From contig CM029626.1 of NCBI GenBank assembly GCA_017311315.1, forward strand, positions 10,735,643-10,799,642: a stretch of DNA of 64,000 bases, in the 5' to 3' direction. A program made the position numbers and the translations under genes. The stretch's first letter is position 1; every line of letters begins with the position of its first letter. Shown here piece by piece: positions 1 through 11,883 of the stretch. Source of the DNA: Dendrocalamus latiflorus (lineage: Eukaryota > Streptophyta > Magnoliopsida > Poales > Poaceae). The notes beneath the pieces are model-generated. The model searched no databases, had not been told where the DNA came from, and saw only the letters and a program-made list of their open reading frames with translations.

Positions 1-2937
1 CCGCAAGAGCCGCCGCCTTCTCCTCTGCTACCAGCCACCATCTCTCATTCCCTCGCTTCTTAAAACCCTAAAATGGGTTACTTAACCTAAGCCACCCCTC
101 TCTGCTCCACTATTTTCTCTGGAGAAACCCAACCGGCGTCGCCCCGTCGGAGCTGCCGCTCCCCTGTTTTTCTGCCAGGAGGAGGAGCCGGAGGTAGAAG
201 ATGACCAGTGGGGGCGACATGGTCAAATCCTAGTCATGGGCGCCTGTTAATGCCTCCCCATCCAGGCCGTCCGCTTCCTGTGCATCCTGGCCACCCGCGC
301 CGAGCGCGTGTCGCCCATCGGGCGGATGTGCATGCCCGCACTGGGCTGCGCCCGCGCCCGCGTGGACCACAGGCTGCGGCCTGTTGGCCGTGCGTGCGAT
401 TCGGCTGTGGGCCGACCGGCCGTTGGGTCGCGCGGGAGAAAATCCGGCGGGATCTACTGTTCAACCGGGCCGGCCTTGACACTGTTCACATATATTAAAA
501 ATCCAGAAAAATCCCCAAAAATCCCAAGAAAATCCAAAAGTCCCAAAAATATTAAAATACACCATTTTAATCAGTAAAATATTCTAAGTTCAAATCTAGT
601 GTCCATTCTCACAAATTTAAATTCTAAAAATCCAAATGGTATTAATTCACAAACCTAGCCTTATAAAATCAATCTCCATAAAGTTAATTCCCATAAATTC
701 AGATTCTATTTATTTAAATTTCACCCTTGTATTAACATCAATTCAAGAAATATATATATGTACACACACACCATTTGCCTAGTTTAATATTTTAAATTCA
801 AACATGGCATCCGTTCTTCCAAATTTAAAGCTTAAAAGGTTAGAATTCATCAAGATCCAATTTTGATTCCTTAAATACAAAATCCCGCCGCCCCACCCAA
901 CTTATATCTTATAAATCTAATTCCTTCGTTAAGTCAAATTAAATTCTGACACAATTCTGATCTACCTAATTCAAATATCGACCATCCAATTCCAAGTGTT
1001 TATCCTTTATTCTTAAAATCTGTCCAACATATATATCCTAACTAATCCTCCTGAACCTATCATATCCAAATTCAACAATACCTACCTATCAAACCTTATT
1101 GAATTTCGACCTTTCCGACCCAACCTATATTTTTATGCTCTTTCTTGTTCTTAATTTGGATTTTGTTCCCAGCTTGCATTCTGCAAAGCAGGAACCTATT
1201 GGACTTCGTTTTCTACGCTAGTGCACAGACCAAGCGAGTTGGTCAACCGAAGGCTCGTAAAGTTTGAAGCTAATCAAGAGCAACGGACAGAAGGCAAGTC
1301 ACATGTTTTTGATCATATTGAATCCCATTAAATTACATTATTTATTTAATGTATTTTCATTATGGATAGTTGCGAACTGATAATTGCTTAAAACAAAGAT
1401 TTAGAATGGCATGCTATCTAGATAATCCTACCACTGATAAATAGCCCTGTTTACCTTGATGGCCATATTCACCTTGACAACCTTAGTAAGAATTACATAT
1501 GATATAAATGTATACAAGATCATTTCATTCAGTATGATGCACTACTAAGTGACTCTGGCCGTTGGCCTGTAGGTTTGAAAAACCCGGATCTAGGGTAGGG
1601 TGGTATGGGACGCCGTGCCCTAGACCGGAAATGCTGGTGGGCAGTGTGGGGTAAAGGTGTTGCGCGAAATCGTGCGGCGGTTTCGCCCACTGCTGTACCC
1701 TTCAACGTGTCACACTACTAAGGTGTGAGTCGTGGGCTAATAGAATTGAAAAACCCGGAGAGGGTAGGGTGGTATGGGACACCGTACCCTAGGCCGGTGA
1801 TGCTGGTGTGCAAGTTAGGGTAAAAATGGTGTGGAGGTCCATGTAGGACTTCGTCCACCGCCTTACCCTGAGCCTGAGGCTGCGGACCTCAGGAAAAGTA
1901 TAAGGGCAAGAACCTTGTGCTAAGTAAAAGACACAGTCATCGCCCAACCACAAGTGTTGATACGTCAACCCTGATCTAGTAGCTGCTCAAGTTCGATTGA
2001 ACCTCTACAGACGCAGTCTGGAGGCACTGTGCGAGTCCATACGGAAGGGGCTGAGTAGGGCCGTATGGAAGTTGGTTATGTTATTTGAACAATCTGACCG
2101 ATCGATCTGAACCTCGATCATGTGTTATGTGAGCCGCACAATAGTAGGCTGAGATAAGTCAGAGGTATTTTGAGCTTACTGGTGTAAGTCAGAAGTGGCC
2201 TGGGCTTATTGAGGAAGTCTACTAGGTAGAGGCTATATAAAGAATTGAGCAGCGAAAAGCCATGTTTTCTTAATGCCAGACGTGGGTTAAAGAAATCTTG
2301 TGGGTAAAGCAGGGCAGCTCTGCAGAGTGAAATAAATGGTATTCGAATACGCCGTGCTTCCGGTTAATGAAGCTGTGTTAATTGGGTGATTCCAAAAACA
2401 AGGCATAAGTAGTGTTTCTGATATTGTTAAATTGAGTAATGATTAGATTTTATCTGATAACAGAAAACCCCTGATCTTAAGAAGAAAATGTTTTACTTTT
2501 AATTGTTTGCAAATAAAACTGCATCCACTTCATAATAAAACCACTATACACCCTCCACCCGAGAACCCTGGCAATTAGTTATATAGTATTTCCACATGTG
2601 ATTTGCTGAGTACGGGGTGGGAGTACTCAGGCTTGCCTAATTTTCCCCCCAACAGATACCAGAAGAAAAAGGAAGCAATTCAAGATTTCGTATTAGGGTT
2701 ACAACCGCACTCAAGCGTTCATGTGGAGTTTTCTTCGGCTCTTCTGCATGTAAGTTGAGTTTTGGGCTTGGATGCCCTTATTGTCGTTAAAGCTGGCCAT
2801 TAGGTCTTACTTTAATCCAATTAACTCTTTTTAAATGGCTTATAAGCAGGCATGATACACTGTTAAGCCGCAACAGAACTCATGGGCTGTTGCAGGCCGT
2901 ACGACGTCCCTGTTCCCAAAAAATTGGGGGCGTTACA
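1..2937 (+). repeat. 5' LTR of gypsy element (partial)
   Basis: This matches 6813-9748 almost base for base and ends in ...GGGGGCGTTACA at 2937. About 750 bp of its left end lies outside the window, judged from the 3' copy. It has a GC-rich block (about 120-480), an AT-rich block (480-1150) and a TATATAAAG motif at 2234-2242 that could be the LTR promoter. It also holds two imperfect copies of a roughly 130-bp segment (about 1573-1700 and 1747-1870) that share the phrase GGTAGGGTGGTATGGGAC. Short open frames here are mirrored exactly in the other LTR and look non-coding. Confidence 0.93.
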
Positions 2938-2939
2938 AG

Positions 2940-2951
2940 TGGTATCAGAGC
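2940..2951 (+). promoter_or_regulatory. Primer binding site (tRNA-iMet type)
   Basis: TGGTATCAGAGC starts two bases after the 5' LTR ends. This is the classic plant initiator-methionine tRNA primer site for minus-strand DNA synthesis and fixes the element's orientation as plus. Confidence 0.92.
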
Positions 2952-4510
2952 TATGCTTGACTGTAGGATGTAACCCTAAGTATAGGTTTGATTTCGATAG
3001 GAACACGATTCTACAAAATCTAAATTTATGATACAAAAGAGTTACAAAAATCATAAGTAATATTGCTGCCTCACTCTTCCTATGTCTGCCTTATCCTTCC
3101 TAGACATGCATTAAAAATTTTGTTTGGATTTGTTAAAAGCTCAAAAATACGAGTAGTCGTTTAGACTAACTCCTTGCTGTAGGTCTTTAACCAAATGGAA
3201 CGAATACTAACTTTAGTAGAAGTGCTAAGGATGGTGTTAAGAAGAATAGCACGAATGTCCCTGACCAAAACTTTCCTTTTGAAAAGTTGAAGTCACCGTC
3301 CGAGTAGATAGTACATCATGCCCGTTTAATTCCCTTGATGTAACGGGTAAAACCAATTGAGTAGACGAAGTTTTCTGATTGTAACAGTAGCCAAATTGCA
3401 CTACGAGCCTGGTAGGCTGCTATATATAAGCAATTTGTGCAAAGAGTTGAATATTTGGTTTTAAGAAAAATTTATGTGGAAAACTTTTCTACTCCTACCT
3501 TCCTTCGTCTCAGCTTGTATCTATGTTCTTCTGTTCTGATTCTTCTCGTACCTTTTAAGCTCTAAATCTTGGAGGAACTTAAATGCAAACTCCTGATTGC
3601 AATGCATAGGTTAAATTCCATCCAAGGGAGTCATAAGTGGGAGAAAATAGATAAATCCGTAAGGGATTGAATTATGACGTAAAAGATAGCCAAAGATATT
3701 AGAGAAGTTATATTTGATTAACAGAATGAGTCAATAGTATAAATTTTAAGTGGATTAAAACCCTAGCCATGATGCTATGTTCAATTTTCGGTGGATACAA
3801 AGGATAGTGAATTAATTTAGAAGCAGGTAATAAGAGTTTAGTTGATGATTGAATGAGCCTAACGAGATTGTGACAAAATGGTGGGAGGAGTCAAAACTCT
3901 AGAATAGTTTTGAAGTAAACAGTGTTGACAGACTTAAAATAAAAATGCTGGACTACGATAAATTTAAGGTCAGATCTATAGGTTTATGATGGAAAAGGGG
4001 AGTTAGGTTGAAACTAGATAGGCAGGATGTAATTAATAACTTTAAAAGGTATATATAATAAAAAGATTAACTAAAAAAAGGAATGTTTAGAGTTTAGCCA
4101 ACAAAGGTATTAAGAGTTATCAACGGAAAGAAATAGTATAGTGGTAGATAGTAGGTGATGGAAGCAGAATCAGTACAACTATTAGAGTGTAACTGTGTAA
4201 GTAAGGGCAAAATAGGGTTGAATTAATTCCATGAGTGGCGTCGAATGTCAGACGAAATTGGATTACCCTTGCAAATATATAGGAAGTGAGAAATAGTATT
4301 TTAGGAAGTGATCAGGAAAATTGTTTAATCCCCCCAAGCAATTTCTTTCCTACTTTTGCTCTTATCTTGATTTCGTCTTACTTTCCCTTGCTAGCCCAAA
4401 AATGTTACAGAACTGATTCCTAAATAATGGGTGCAGAATACTACTAAGCGGATTGAAATTTAGCGGCATGTCACATGAAGAAAAGAAGTTCTGAATGACA
4501 ATATATAGTA
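2952..4510 (+). other. Untranslated leader of gypsy element
   Basis: This roughly 1.56-kb stretch between the primer site and gag is AT-rich and broken by stops in all frames. No gene or RNA is recognised in it. It would hold the packaging and dimerisation signals of the element, but no specific motif could be assigned. Confidence 0.6.
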
Positions 4511-5389
4511 ATGGAAGCCCAAAGTGTCACGAAGAAGAATAAGATTAAAGACGAACGCAGGCAACTCAAGAGTGTAGAACAACAGCTTATTGACACAATG
4601 TCACCAGAAGAATCAACGCCAACATCAAGTGCGACAGCAATCAAATTTGCAACTTTCCTACAGACTCAACCTCCTACCTTCTCAACAACAACAGAGCCAT
4701 TAAGTGCAGATAATTGGCTACAAGATATTGAATGAAGGATGAATACTATCCAGTGTACAAACCAGGAGAAAGTCCTTTTTGCCACTTATCAACTCTCCGA
4801 ACCAGCAAGTACTTGGTGGGATTCCATCCAGTGGATACACCCGAAGAAGAAAGATATCACATGGGAAGAATTTGTAAAGAGATTCCGTAAGACCTATATT
4901 TCCCCTAAGGTCATTACGGGAAAATATCAAGAGTTTCTCAATCTTCAACAAGAAGACAAATCGGTTACGGAATATCTACAGCAGTTCCATCAGTTGTATC
5001 GATATGCACAAGAAGATATCAACACTGAAGCCAAAAGAATGATATGTTTTATGAAAGGCCTGCAACCAGAGATACAACGTTACACTGCAACTGTGGGAAT
5101 TCCAAACCTTCTAACCTTAGTCGATCAAGCCCTTTCGGTGGAAGAACAAATGTCAACATATGCAGAGACTAGGAAGAAAAATAATCTCTTGGTTCAGTCT
5201 TCTACAGCCTGTTTTCACTGTGAACGAGATGGGCATTATCGTTGCCAATGTCCACTAAAGTTCTTACCTAAAGAAGAAGCCAGGAGACAAGCAAGAAATC
5301 AAATATCAACGTCACACCAACCGTGCACAAAAGAAGAGAAGCTCTACCCTAAGAGAGCCAGAGTTGAGGAAGAGACAGGTCCACCCTAA
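4511..5389 (+). pseudogene. gag of gypsy retrotransposon with one premature stop
   Basis: The ATG at 4511 opens a frame of about 74 codons that hits TGA at 4733-4735. The same frame then runs on for about 216 more codons to 5389. Codons on both sides of the TGA read as one protein, so it is a point nonsense change and not a frame break. The second part has the retrotransposon capsid pattern (ASTWWDS, then WEEFVKRFRKTY, then an LQQ...YLQQFHQLYRYA stretch). It is followed by one CCHC zinc knuckle, CFHCERDGHYRCQC (C-X2-C-X4-H-X4-C), and a basic tail. Gag forms the particle that packages element RNA. Nothing resembling pol follows. Unless the stop is read through, this copy cannot make full Gag and would depend on another element. 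Confidence 0.88.
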
Positions 5390-6048
5390 AAGAGTGACAT
5401 GCAGCCAAGGAGCGAGGAATAGGAACCGAAGGGAAAAGGTTTTATATTACCCACTGTTAGGAATAACAAATAAAATGAAGGTCCAGTCAGTACTTTTGTG
5501 TAAAATACAAGGCAGTTGGAAGAAGTATCTGTAAATTGTTTTAATTAAGATAGGCAGCAGAACTACAGAAGTATGTGAAATATGGATGTACAAAGTATAA
5601 AGAATAAGAAGGTTGTGTTGCGCTAAGGTCAAATACAGTAGACTTCATTCTTAACACCAGATAGAAATATCAAAGGCTCAAACAAATGGAGCACAAGTTC
5701 AATAAGATAGAGATACGTAAATCTATAAAGCACAAGGATAATATACAGGTACAGGCAACCAATGGCGTAAAGGAACCCAGATATAACCAGACAAGACCAG
5801 AAGAATGGAATTATTCCAGACCAAGAAGCATGAATCACCTTCATACCTTGGGAAAAGTCCGTATGAAGTCTTGAGAATCCAGAGAACCAAAAGGAAACAA
5901 AGCATCAACAAAGGCACCAGTTAATTATCCATACTGAAAGTATACCCTAAACGAAATAAAACCTATGGAAAGGAATCAAAATTGTAACACGTTTTATTTT
6001 ACACCCCATTTTCTAACCTGGGTGAATCTCGGGGTCGAAATTCTTTTT
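5390..6048 (+). other. Degenerate 3' interior of gypsy element
   Basis: About 660 bp lie between the end of gag and the polypurine tract, where autonomous relatives carry pol. Only short broken frames are seen and no pol motif is recognised, so pol has been replaced or deleted. Confidence 0.6.
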
Positions 6049-6060
6049 AAGGGGGGTAGA
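6049..6060 (+). promoter_or_regulatory. Polypurine tract
   Basis: AAGGGGGGTAGA sits directly before the 3' LTR start (TG at 6062). It is the plus-strand primer site expected at this place. Confidence 0.88.
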
Positions 6061-6061
6061 T

Positions 6062-9000
6062 TGAAACACCCCGAATTTTTTCAAAATTTGAAGTTTGATT
6101 GAATTTTCGAATTCAGTTGCAAATTGAGATTCTTGAGCCTAATCTGCACTAATCTTGGGGAAAAGTGAGCACTAATCTTGATGCAATCAACCCCACACGG
6201 CTGCCGCCGCCGCCGTTGCTCCTCCCTCCTGAAAATATCCCGTGCTTGATCTTTTCCTTGCCACCGAGCCTCCTTCTCGCGTCTTCCTCTTCTTGCCAGC
6301 TCCCTGCCGCCTCCCCACATCGCTAGCTAACCTCGCCAGAGCCCTTCCCTTGCTTCTCCTTGAGCTGGAAGCTCTCCCGAACCGCCTCACCGTTGCTGCC
6401 ACTCCTCCTTGCGCTGTGAGCTTCTCAGTCATCGCAGAGCGTCTCACAACACTCCCTAGCACCCTCTGGAGCCATCAATTTGAGCTCAAATCCACCGAGT
6501 CGCCGTCGATTGCGTCCCCTGAGCCCGGTAAGCCGTACACTTGATCTCCCTCGTTTCACCGCCATTTTCAAATTGCTTAGGGTTATAGTACCTCCTTTGC
6601 ATGCTAAATACGCCGGTGAACTCAATTAGACATTAGCATTAACCAAGAGCTCCGCCGACGAGGTCCACCGCCGACCCAACCCACCTCTCCGTGGACGGCC
6701 CTCTGTGGAACTTCCCAACCCAAACCACTGCCGCTATAATGATTCTGACATCATCTAGATGGATAAATGTCTCCCAATTTCCCCAGAGAGCCTCTAGGGG
6801 CTCATGGCGCCGCCGCAAGAGCCGCCGCCTTCTCCTCTGCTACCAGCCACCATCTCTCATTCCCTCGCTTCTTAAAACCCTAAAATGGGTTACTTAACCT
6901 AAGCCGCCCCTCTCTGCTCCACTATTTTCTCCGGAGAAACCCAACCGGCGTCGCCCCGTCGGAGCTGCCGCTCCCCTGTTTTTCTGCCAGGAGGAGGAGC
7001 CGGAGGTAGAAGATGACCAGTGGGGGCGACATGGTCAAATCCTAGTCATGGGCGCCTGTTAATGCCTCCCCATCCAGGCCGTCCGCTTCCTGTGCATCCT
7101 GGCCACCCGCGCCGAGCGCGTGTCGCCCATCGGGCGGATGTGCATGCCCGCACTGGGCTGCGCCCGCGCCCGCGTGGACCACAGGCTGCGGCCTGTTGGC
7201 CGTGCGTGCGATTCGGCTGTGGGCCGACCGGCCGTTGGGTCGCGCGGGAGAAAATCCGGCGGGATCTACTGTTCAACCGGGCCGGCCTTGACACTGTTCA
7301 CATATATTAAAAATCCAGAAAAATCCCCAAAAATCCCAAGAAAATCCAAAAGTCCCAAAAATATTAAAATACACCATTTTAATCAGTAAAATATTCTAAG
7401 TTCAAATCTAGTGTCCATTCTCACAAATTTAAATTCTAAAAATCCAAATGGTATTAATTCACAAACCTAGCCTTATAAAATCAATCTCCATAAAGTTAAT
7501 TCCCATAAATTCAGATTCTATTTATTTAAATTTCACCCTTGTATTAACATCAATTCAAGAAATATATATATGTACACACACACCATTTGCCTAGTTTAAT
7601 ATTTTAAATTCAAACATGGCATCCGTTCTTCCAAATTTAAAGCTTAAAAGGTTAGAATTCATCAAGATCCAATTTTGATTCCTTAAATACAAAATCCCGC
7701 CGCCCCACCCAACTTATATCTTATAAATCTAATTCCTTCGTTAAGTCAAATTAAATTCTGACACAATTCTGATCTACCTAATTCAAATATCGACCATCCA
7801 ATTCCAAGTGTTTATCCTTTATTCTTAAAATCTGTCCAACATATATATCCTAACTAATCCTCCTGAACCTATCATATCCAAATTCAACAATACCTACCTA
7901 TCAAACCTTATTGAATTTTGACCTTTCCGACCCAACCTATATTTTTATGCTCTTTCTTGTTCTTAATTTGGATTTTGTTCCCAGCTTGCATTCTGCAAAG
8001 CAGGAACCTATTGGACTTCGTTTTCTACGCTAGTGCACAGACCAAGCGAGTTGGTCAACCGAAGGCTCGTAAAGTTTGAAGCTAATCAAGAGCAATGGAC
8101 AGAAGGCAAGTCACATGTTTTTGATCATATTGAATCCCATTAAATTACATTATTTATTTAATGTATTTTCATTATGGATAGTTGCGAACTGATAATTGCT
8201 TAAAACAAAGATTTAGAATGGCATGCTATCTAGATAATCCTACCACTGATAAATAGCCCTGTTTACCTTGATGGCCATATTCACCTTGACAACCTTAGTA
8301 AGAATTACATATGATATAAATGTATACAAGATCATTTCATTCAGTATGATGCACTACTAAGTGACTCTGGCCGTTGGCCGGTAGGTTTGAAAAACCCGGA
8401 TCTAGGGTAGGGTGGTATGGGACGCCGTGCCCTAGACCGGAAATGCTGGTGGGCAGTGTGGGGTAAAGGTGTTGCGCGAAATCGTGCGGTGGTTTCGCCC
8501 ACTGATGTACCCTTCAACGTGTCACACTACTAAGGTGTGAGCCGTGGGCTAATAGAATTGAAAAACCCGGAGAGGGTAGGGTGGTATGGGACACCGTACC
8601 CTAGGCCGGTGATGCTGGTGTGCAAGTTAGGGTAAAAATGGTGTGGAGATCCGTGTAGGACTTCGTCCACCGCCTTACCCTGAGCCTGAGGCTGCGGACC
8701 TCAGGAAAAGTATAAGGGCAAGAACCTTGTGCTAAGTAAAAGACACAGTCATCGCCCAACCACAAGTGTTGATACGTCAACCCTGGTCTAGTAGCTGCTC
8801 AAGTTCGATTGAACCTCTACAGACGCAGTCTGGAGGCACTGTGCGAGTCCATACGGAAGGGGCTGAGTAGGGCCGTATGGAAGTTGGTTATGTTATTTGA
8901 ACAATCTGACCGATCGATCTGAACCTCGATCATGTGTTATGTGAGCCGCACAATAGTAGGCTGAGATAAGTCAGAGGTATTTTGAGCTTACTGGTGTAAG

Positions 9001-9748
9001 TCAGAAGTGGCCTGGGCTTATTGAGGAAGTCTACTAGGTAGAGGCTATATAAAGAATTGAGCAGCGAAAAGCCATGTTTTCTTAATGCCAGACGTGGGTT
9101 AAAGAAATCTTGTGGGTAAAGCAGGGCAGCTCTGCAGAGTGAAATAAATGGTATTCGAATACGCCGTGCTTCCGGTTAATGAAGCTGTGTTAATTGGGTG
9201 ATTCCAAAAACAAGGCATAAGTAGTGTTTCTGATGTTGTTAAATTGAGTAATGATGAGATTTTATCTGATAACAGAAAACCCCTGATCTTAAGAAGAAAA
9301 TGTTTTACTTTTAATTGTTTGCAAATAAAACTGCATCCACTTCATAATAAAACCACTATACACCCTCCACCCGAGAACCCTGGCAATTAGTTATATAGTA
9401 TTTCCACATGTGATTTGCTGAGTACGGGGTGGGAGTACTCAAACTTGCCTAATTTTCCCCCCAACAGATACCAGAAGAAAAAGGAAGCAATTCAAGATTT
9501 CGTATTAGGGTTACGACCGCACTCAAGCGTTCCTGTGGAGTTTTCTTCGGCTCTTCTGCATGTAAGTTGAGTTTTGGGCTTGGATGCCCTTATTGTCGTT
9601 AAAGCTGGCCATTAGGTCTTACTTTAATCCAATTAACTTTTTTAAATGGCTTATAAGCAGGCATGATACACTGTTAAGCCGCAACAGAACTCCTGGGCTG
9701 TTGCAGGCCGTACGACGTCCCTGTTCCCAAAAAATTGGGGGCGTTACA
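6062..9748 (+). repeat. 3' LTR of gypsy element (complete)
   Basis: This 3687-bp LTR begins TGAAACACCCCG and ends GGGGGCGTTACA, with TATATAAAG at 9046-9054. It is directly preceded by the purine tract. It contains the complete left part (6062-6812) missing from the 5' copy, including a GC-rich block near 6190-6540. The five bases after it are ATTTG, the expected right-hand target duplication. Confidence 0.93.
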
Positions 9749-10791
9749 ATTTGTGTCCTCTGTGTTTTTGTCTACTCAGTCCACCTCCCGAGTGAGTGTT
9801 TTTTCTTGAGATATCTTCTAGTTTTCTCCATGAATTGAGCAGCGATCCTAGGCTTGAAACCAACAGGCATTGCGTAGGGGTCGGCCTCCGTTGCCATTGG
9901 CGACCACGTCCTCCCTTCCGCCGGTTGCATCCGTAAAATCTGTAGAATGCACTCCCCTTGGAGCGTATCTGCCGCGCGACTCCTCTCGCGAGTATCGAAA
10001 TGGGCTGGTTGCTTCTGCTCGACGGTTACCGCAACAGCTCAGCTGGTCGCATTTGCCAGGATATTGGGGTGTTCTTTTGCCTTCAGGCTTCTCGTCGGGG
10101 ATGGGAGCCCGTAGCCGGCGGAGCGGGCCTGGTGGGGGACGGCCGGAGCCTTGCGGAGAGGAGTTTGGGGCGAAGTGTACGCTGCCACGTGACGGACGCA
10201 GCCGCGCCGGACAGCGGCCGGAACGGCACGGCTCCTCGTTTAAAAAAGAGTTGGCGCCGGTTGAGAGAATGCGACGTTGCGGACAAGGCCACAGCTGGTT
10301 GTTCGCATCATACTACGAAAACCATGGTCCGGTAAAATATGCTGTGTTCTTTCGCTACATGTAGAATGGTTTACTTGTATCTTCGTTTGTATTACCGATC
10401 TGCTCGACACCGCTCGGCTGCTACGGAGCTTGCTACCGATATTGTGATGGTTATTTACTCGCTACTTAATTGAGCTGATTAATAAGTTCCTAAATATGTT
10501 TCATGCCTCGAATAAGCTCCTCGATATGTAGTACTACTAGTTACAGAATTTGCCATGAGCCAGCCAAACCTGAATCCCCTTATGATGAACTACTGTTCCA
10601 GAGGTCATGGTTATTTCTTAGTTTCTTACACTTGCAATTGCAGGAAAAAAAACTTGACACCTTTCTTCTGGGCCGGCAGAAGGAAGCCCACCAACTCTGC
10701 GGCCCATTTTCGTCACGTCCACTGATTACCACCAATTGGTGCAGAGGCGAATCAGTAAATTAAATGACTTTAAGTTCTATCCCCAAGGTCT
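9749..10791. other. Intergenic DNA with a GC-rich block, no gene recognised
   Basis: Between the gypsy element and the solo LTR is a GC-rich island (about 9850-10330). It has overlapping open frames of 164 codons (9870-10364) and 125 codons (9958-10335) on the plus strand. Neither translation has a domain, transit signal or splice context that I recognise. It could be a decayed exon or a gene fragment carried by a TE. Confidence 0.3.
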
Positions 10792-11670
10792 TGTTAGAAA
10801 TGTGGTCAATATTTTAGTTCCAAATTTTACGAGGAGATAAATACAATAAACTAGTGATGCAAAACTTACTACTAATAGTAGGCTACTCTTCATACTTCAG
10901 AATATACTCAAAAAAAATGTAGTAACTAAGTCGTACGTGCGCGCGAATGACTTACTTGTTAGCCTGATGAAGAACAGGAAACCGTGCAGGTTGACACTGT
11001 GCAGAACGTAGATGTCGCAGTGCAGTGAGCGATCGCGCAGATACGCTGCTCAGAAACCTTATTGCCGCCCCGTGCAGGTACTCTCTGCGGCAACAGTTCG
11101 GAGATAGCCACTCTCCTTCCCTCCAGGTGCACGCCGGAAAGAAAGGTCGACGAGGTTCAGATAGCACAGAACAACAGCACAACAACAGAGCAGAAAGTAG
11201 AGCAAGAATGGAGGTGCAAAATTCTCTCTCTTTTCCTGGACGTCTCCAGATCCTTTTAAGGGCACTGCAATTATTCACTAGTAACTGTTGCATTTCAAAT
11301 AGAATTATGCACTGGTAACTGATGAATTAAGCAGTGTAAATTCACTTGTAACTGCCTCATTCAAATGTTTGAATCTCATTCAAACAGAGAGAGAGTGGTG
11401 CAGGGTTCAGCAAAAATAAAGATAGACTTGGTCTGTCAAGTGGCGCGTCACGTCACGTCACGCGATTTTCACGCGAAAAACGCGCGTGCACTCGTGCATG
11501 TGTGACTAGACAGAACCCTCCTCATACTATCTCTATCCATATTCAAGGAATGGTGGTGACTTCACTTTATAAATCGGTCTTCCTCACCTTGCCTTAACAA
11601 TATGGTACTAACTCATGCATACTTTAGAATTAAGGAAATATGCCATAATTAAATGGGCCAATTTCTAACA
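10792..11670 (+). mobile_element. Solo LTR (copia-like), 879 bp
   Basis: The segment starts TGTTAGAAAT and ends ATTTCTAACA, a perfect 10-bp terminal inverted pair with TG...CA ends. The flanking five bases are GGTCT on the left (10787-10791) and GATCT on the right (11671-11675), a target duplication with one mismatch. No primer site follows the right end and no purine tract precedes the left end, so it is a solo LTR left by recombination. A TTTATAAATC motif about 100 bp before the right end would serve as the TATA box of a plus-oriented LTR. An inner GC palindromic patch (11450-11490) has CACGTCACGTCACGC and CACGCGAAAAACGCGCG. Alternative: a short-TIR DNA element. Confidence 0.68.
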
Positions 11671-11767
11671 GATCTAAGTGCATTCGAAAAAAATTTCAGG
11701 AAAAAAAATTGGATTTGAAACAGAGTTGCGTACCTGCATTGCTAAGCTTCGACATGTTCATCTCGAA

Positions 11768-11883
11768 CTATAATGAGGAAGTTCTAAGATGTGGTCACGG
11801 AACTATAATGAGGGAGTTCTTGTCATGGGTCGCAGACCTTACGTGTCGTGTCATGACCTCAACTTAGAACTTCCTCGTCATAG
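11768..11883. repeat. 116-bp fold-back (MITE-like hairpin)
   Basis: The left arm (CTATAATGAGGAAGTTCTAA...) and right arm (...TTAGAACTTCCTCGTCATAG) are inverted copies of about 33 bp with a few mismatches. A third partial copy (ACTATAATGAGGGAGTTCTT) lies in the loop. No clear target duplication was found. Confidence 0.5.

Larger units (their letters stand above)
1..9748 (+). mobile_element. Ty3/gypsy LTR retrotransposon, gag-only, 5' LTR cut by window edge
   Basis: Positions 1-2937 and 6813-9748 are the same sequence, offset by 6812 with one 1-bp gap and about twenty substitutions by eye, so these are two LTRs of one element. The complete 3' LTR is 6062-9748 (3687 bp, TG...CA). Between them lie a tRNA-Met primer site (2940), a gag frame (4511-5389) and a purine tract (6049-6060) in the correct order. 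The interior is only about 3.1 kb, and no protease, reverse transcriptase, RNase H or integrase is visible, so the element is non-autonomous and needs a helper. Long LTRs, the Met primer site and a one-knuckle gag fit a Del/Tekay-type chromovirus relative, which is inference. The near-identical LTRs indicate a recent insertion. The target duplication cannot be checked because the left flank is outside the window. Confidence 0.93.

Noticed and set aside
208..577. Overlapping 82-96-codon frames in the GC-rich part of the LTR, repeated at 7020-7389
   Set aside because: They are identical in both LTRs, overlap on both strands and encode no known domain; they follow from GC-rich DNA with few stops.
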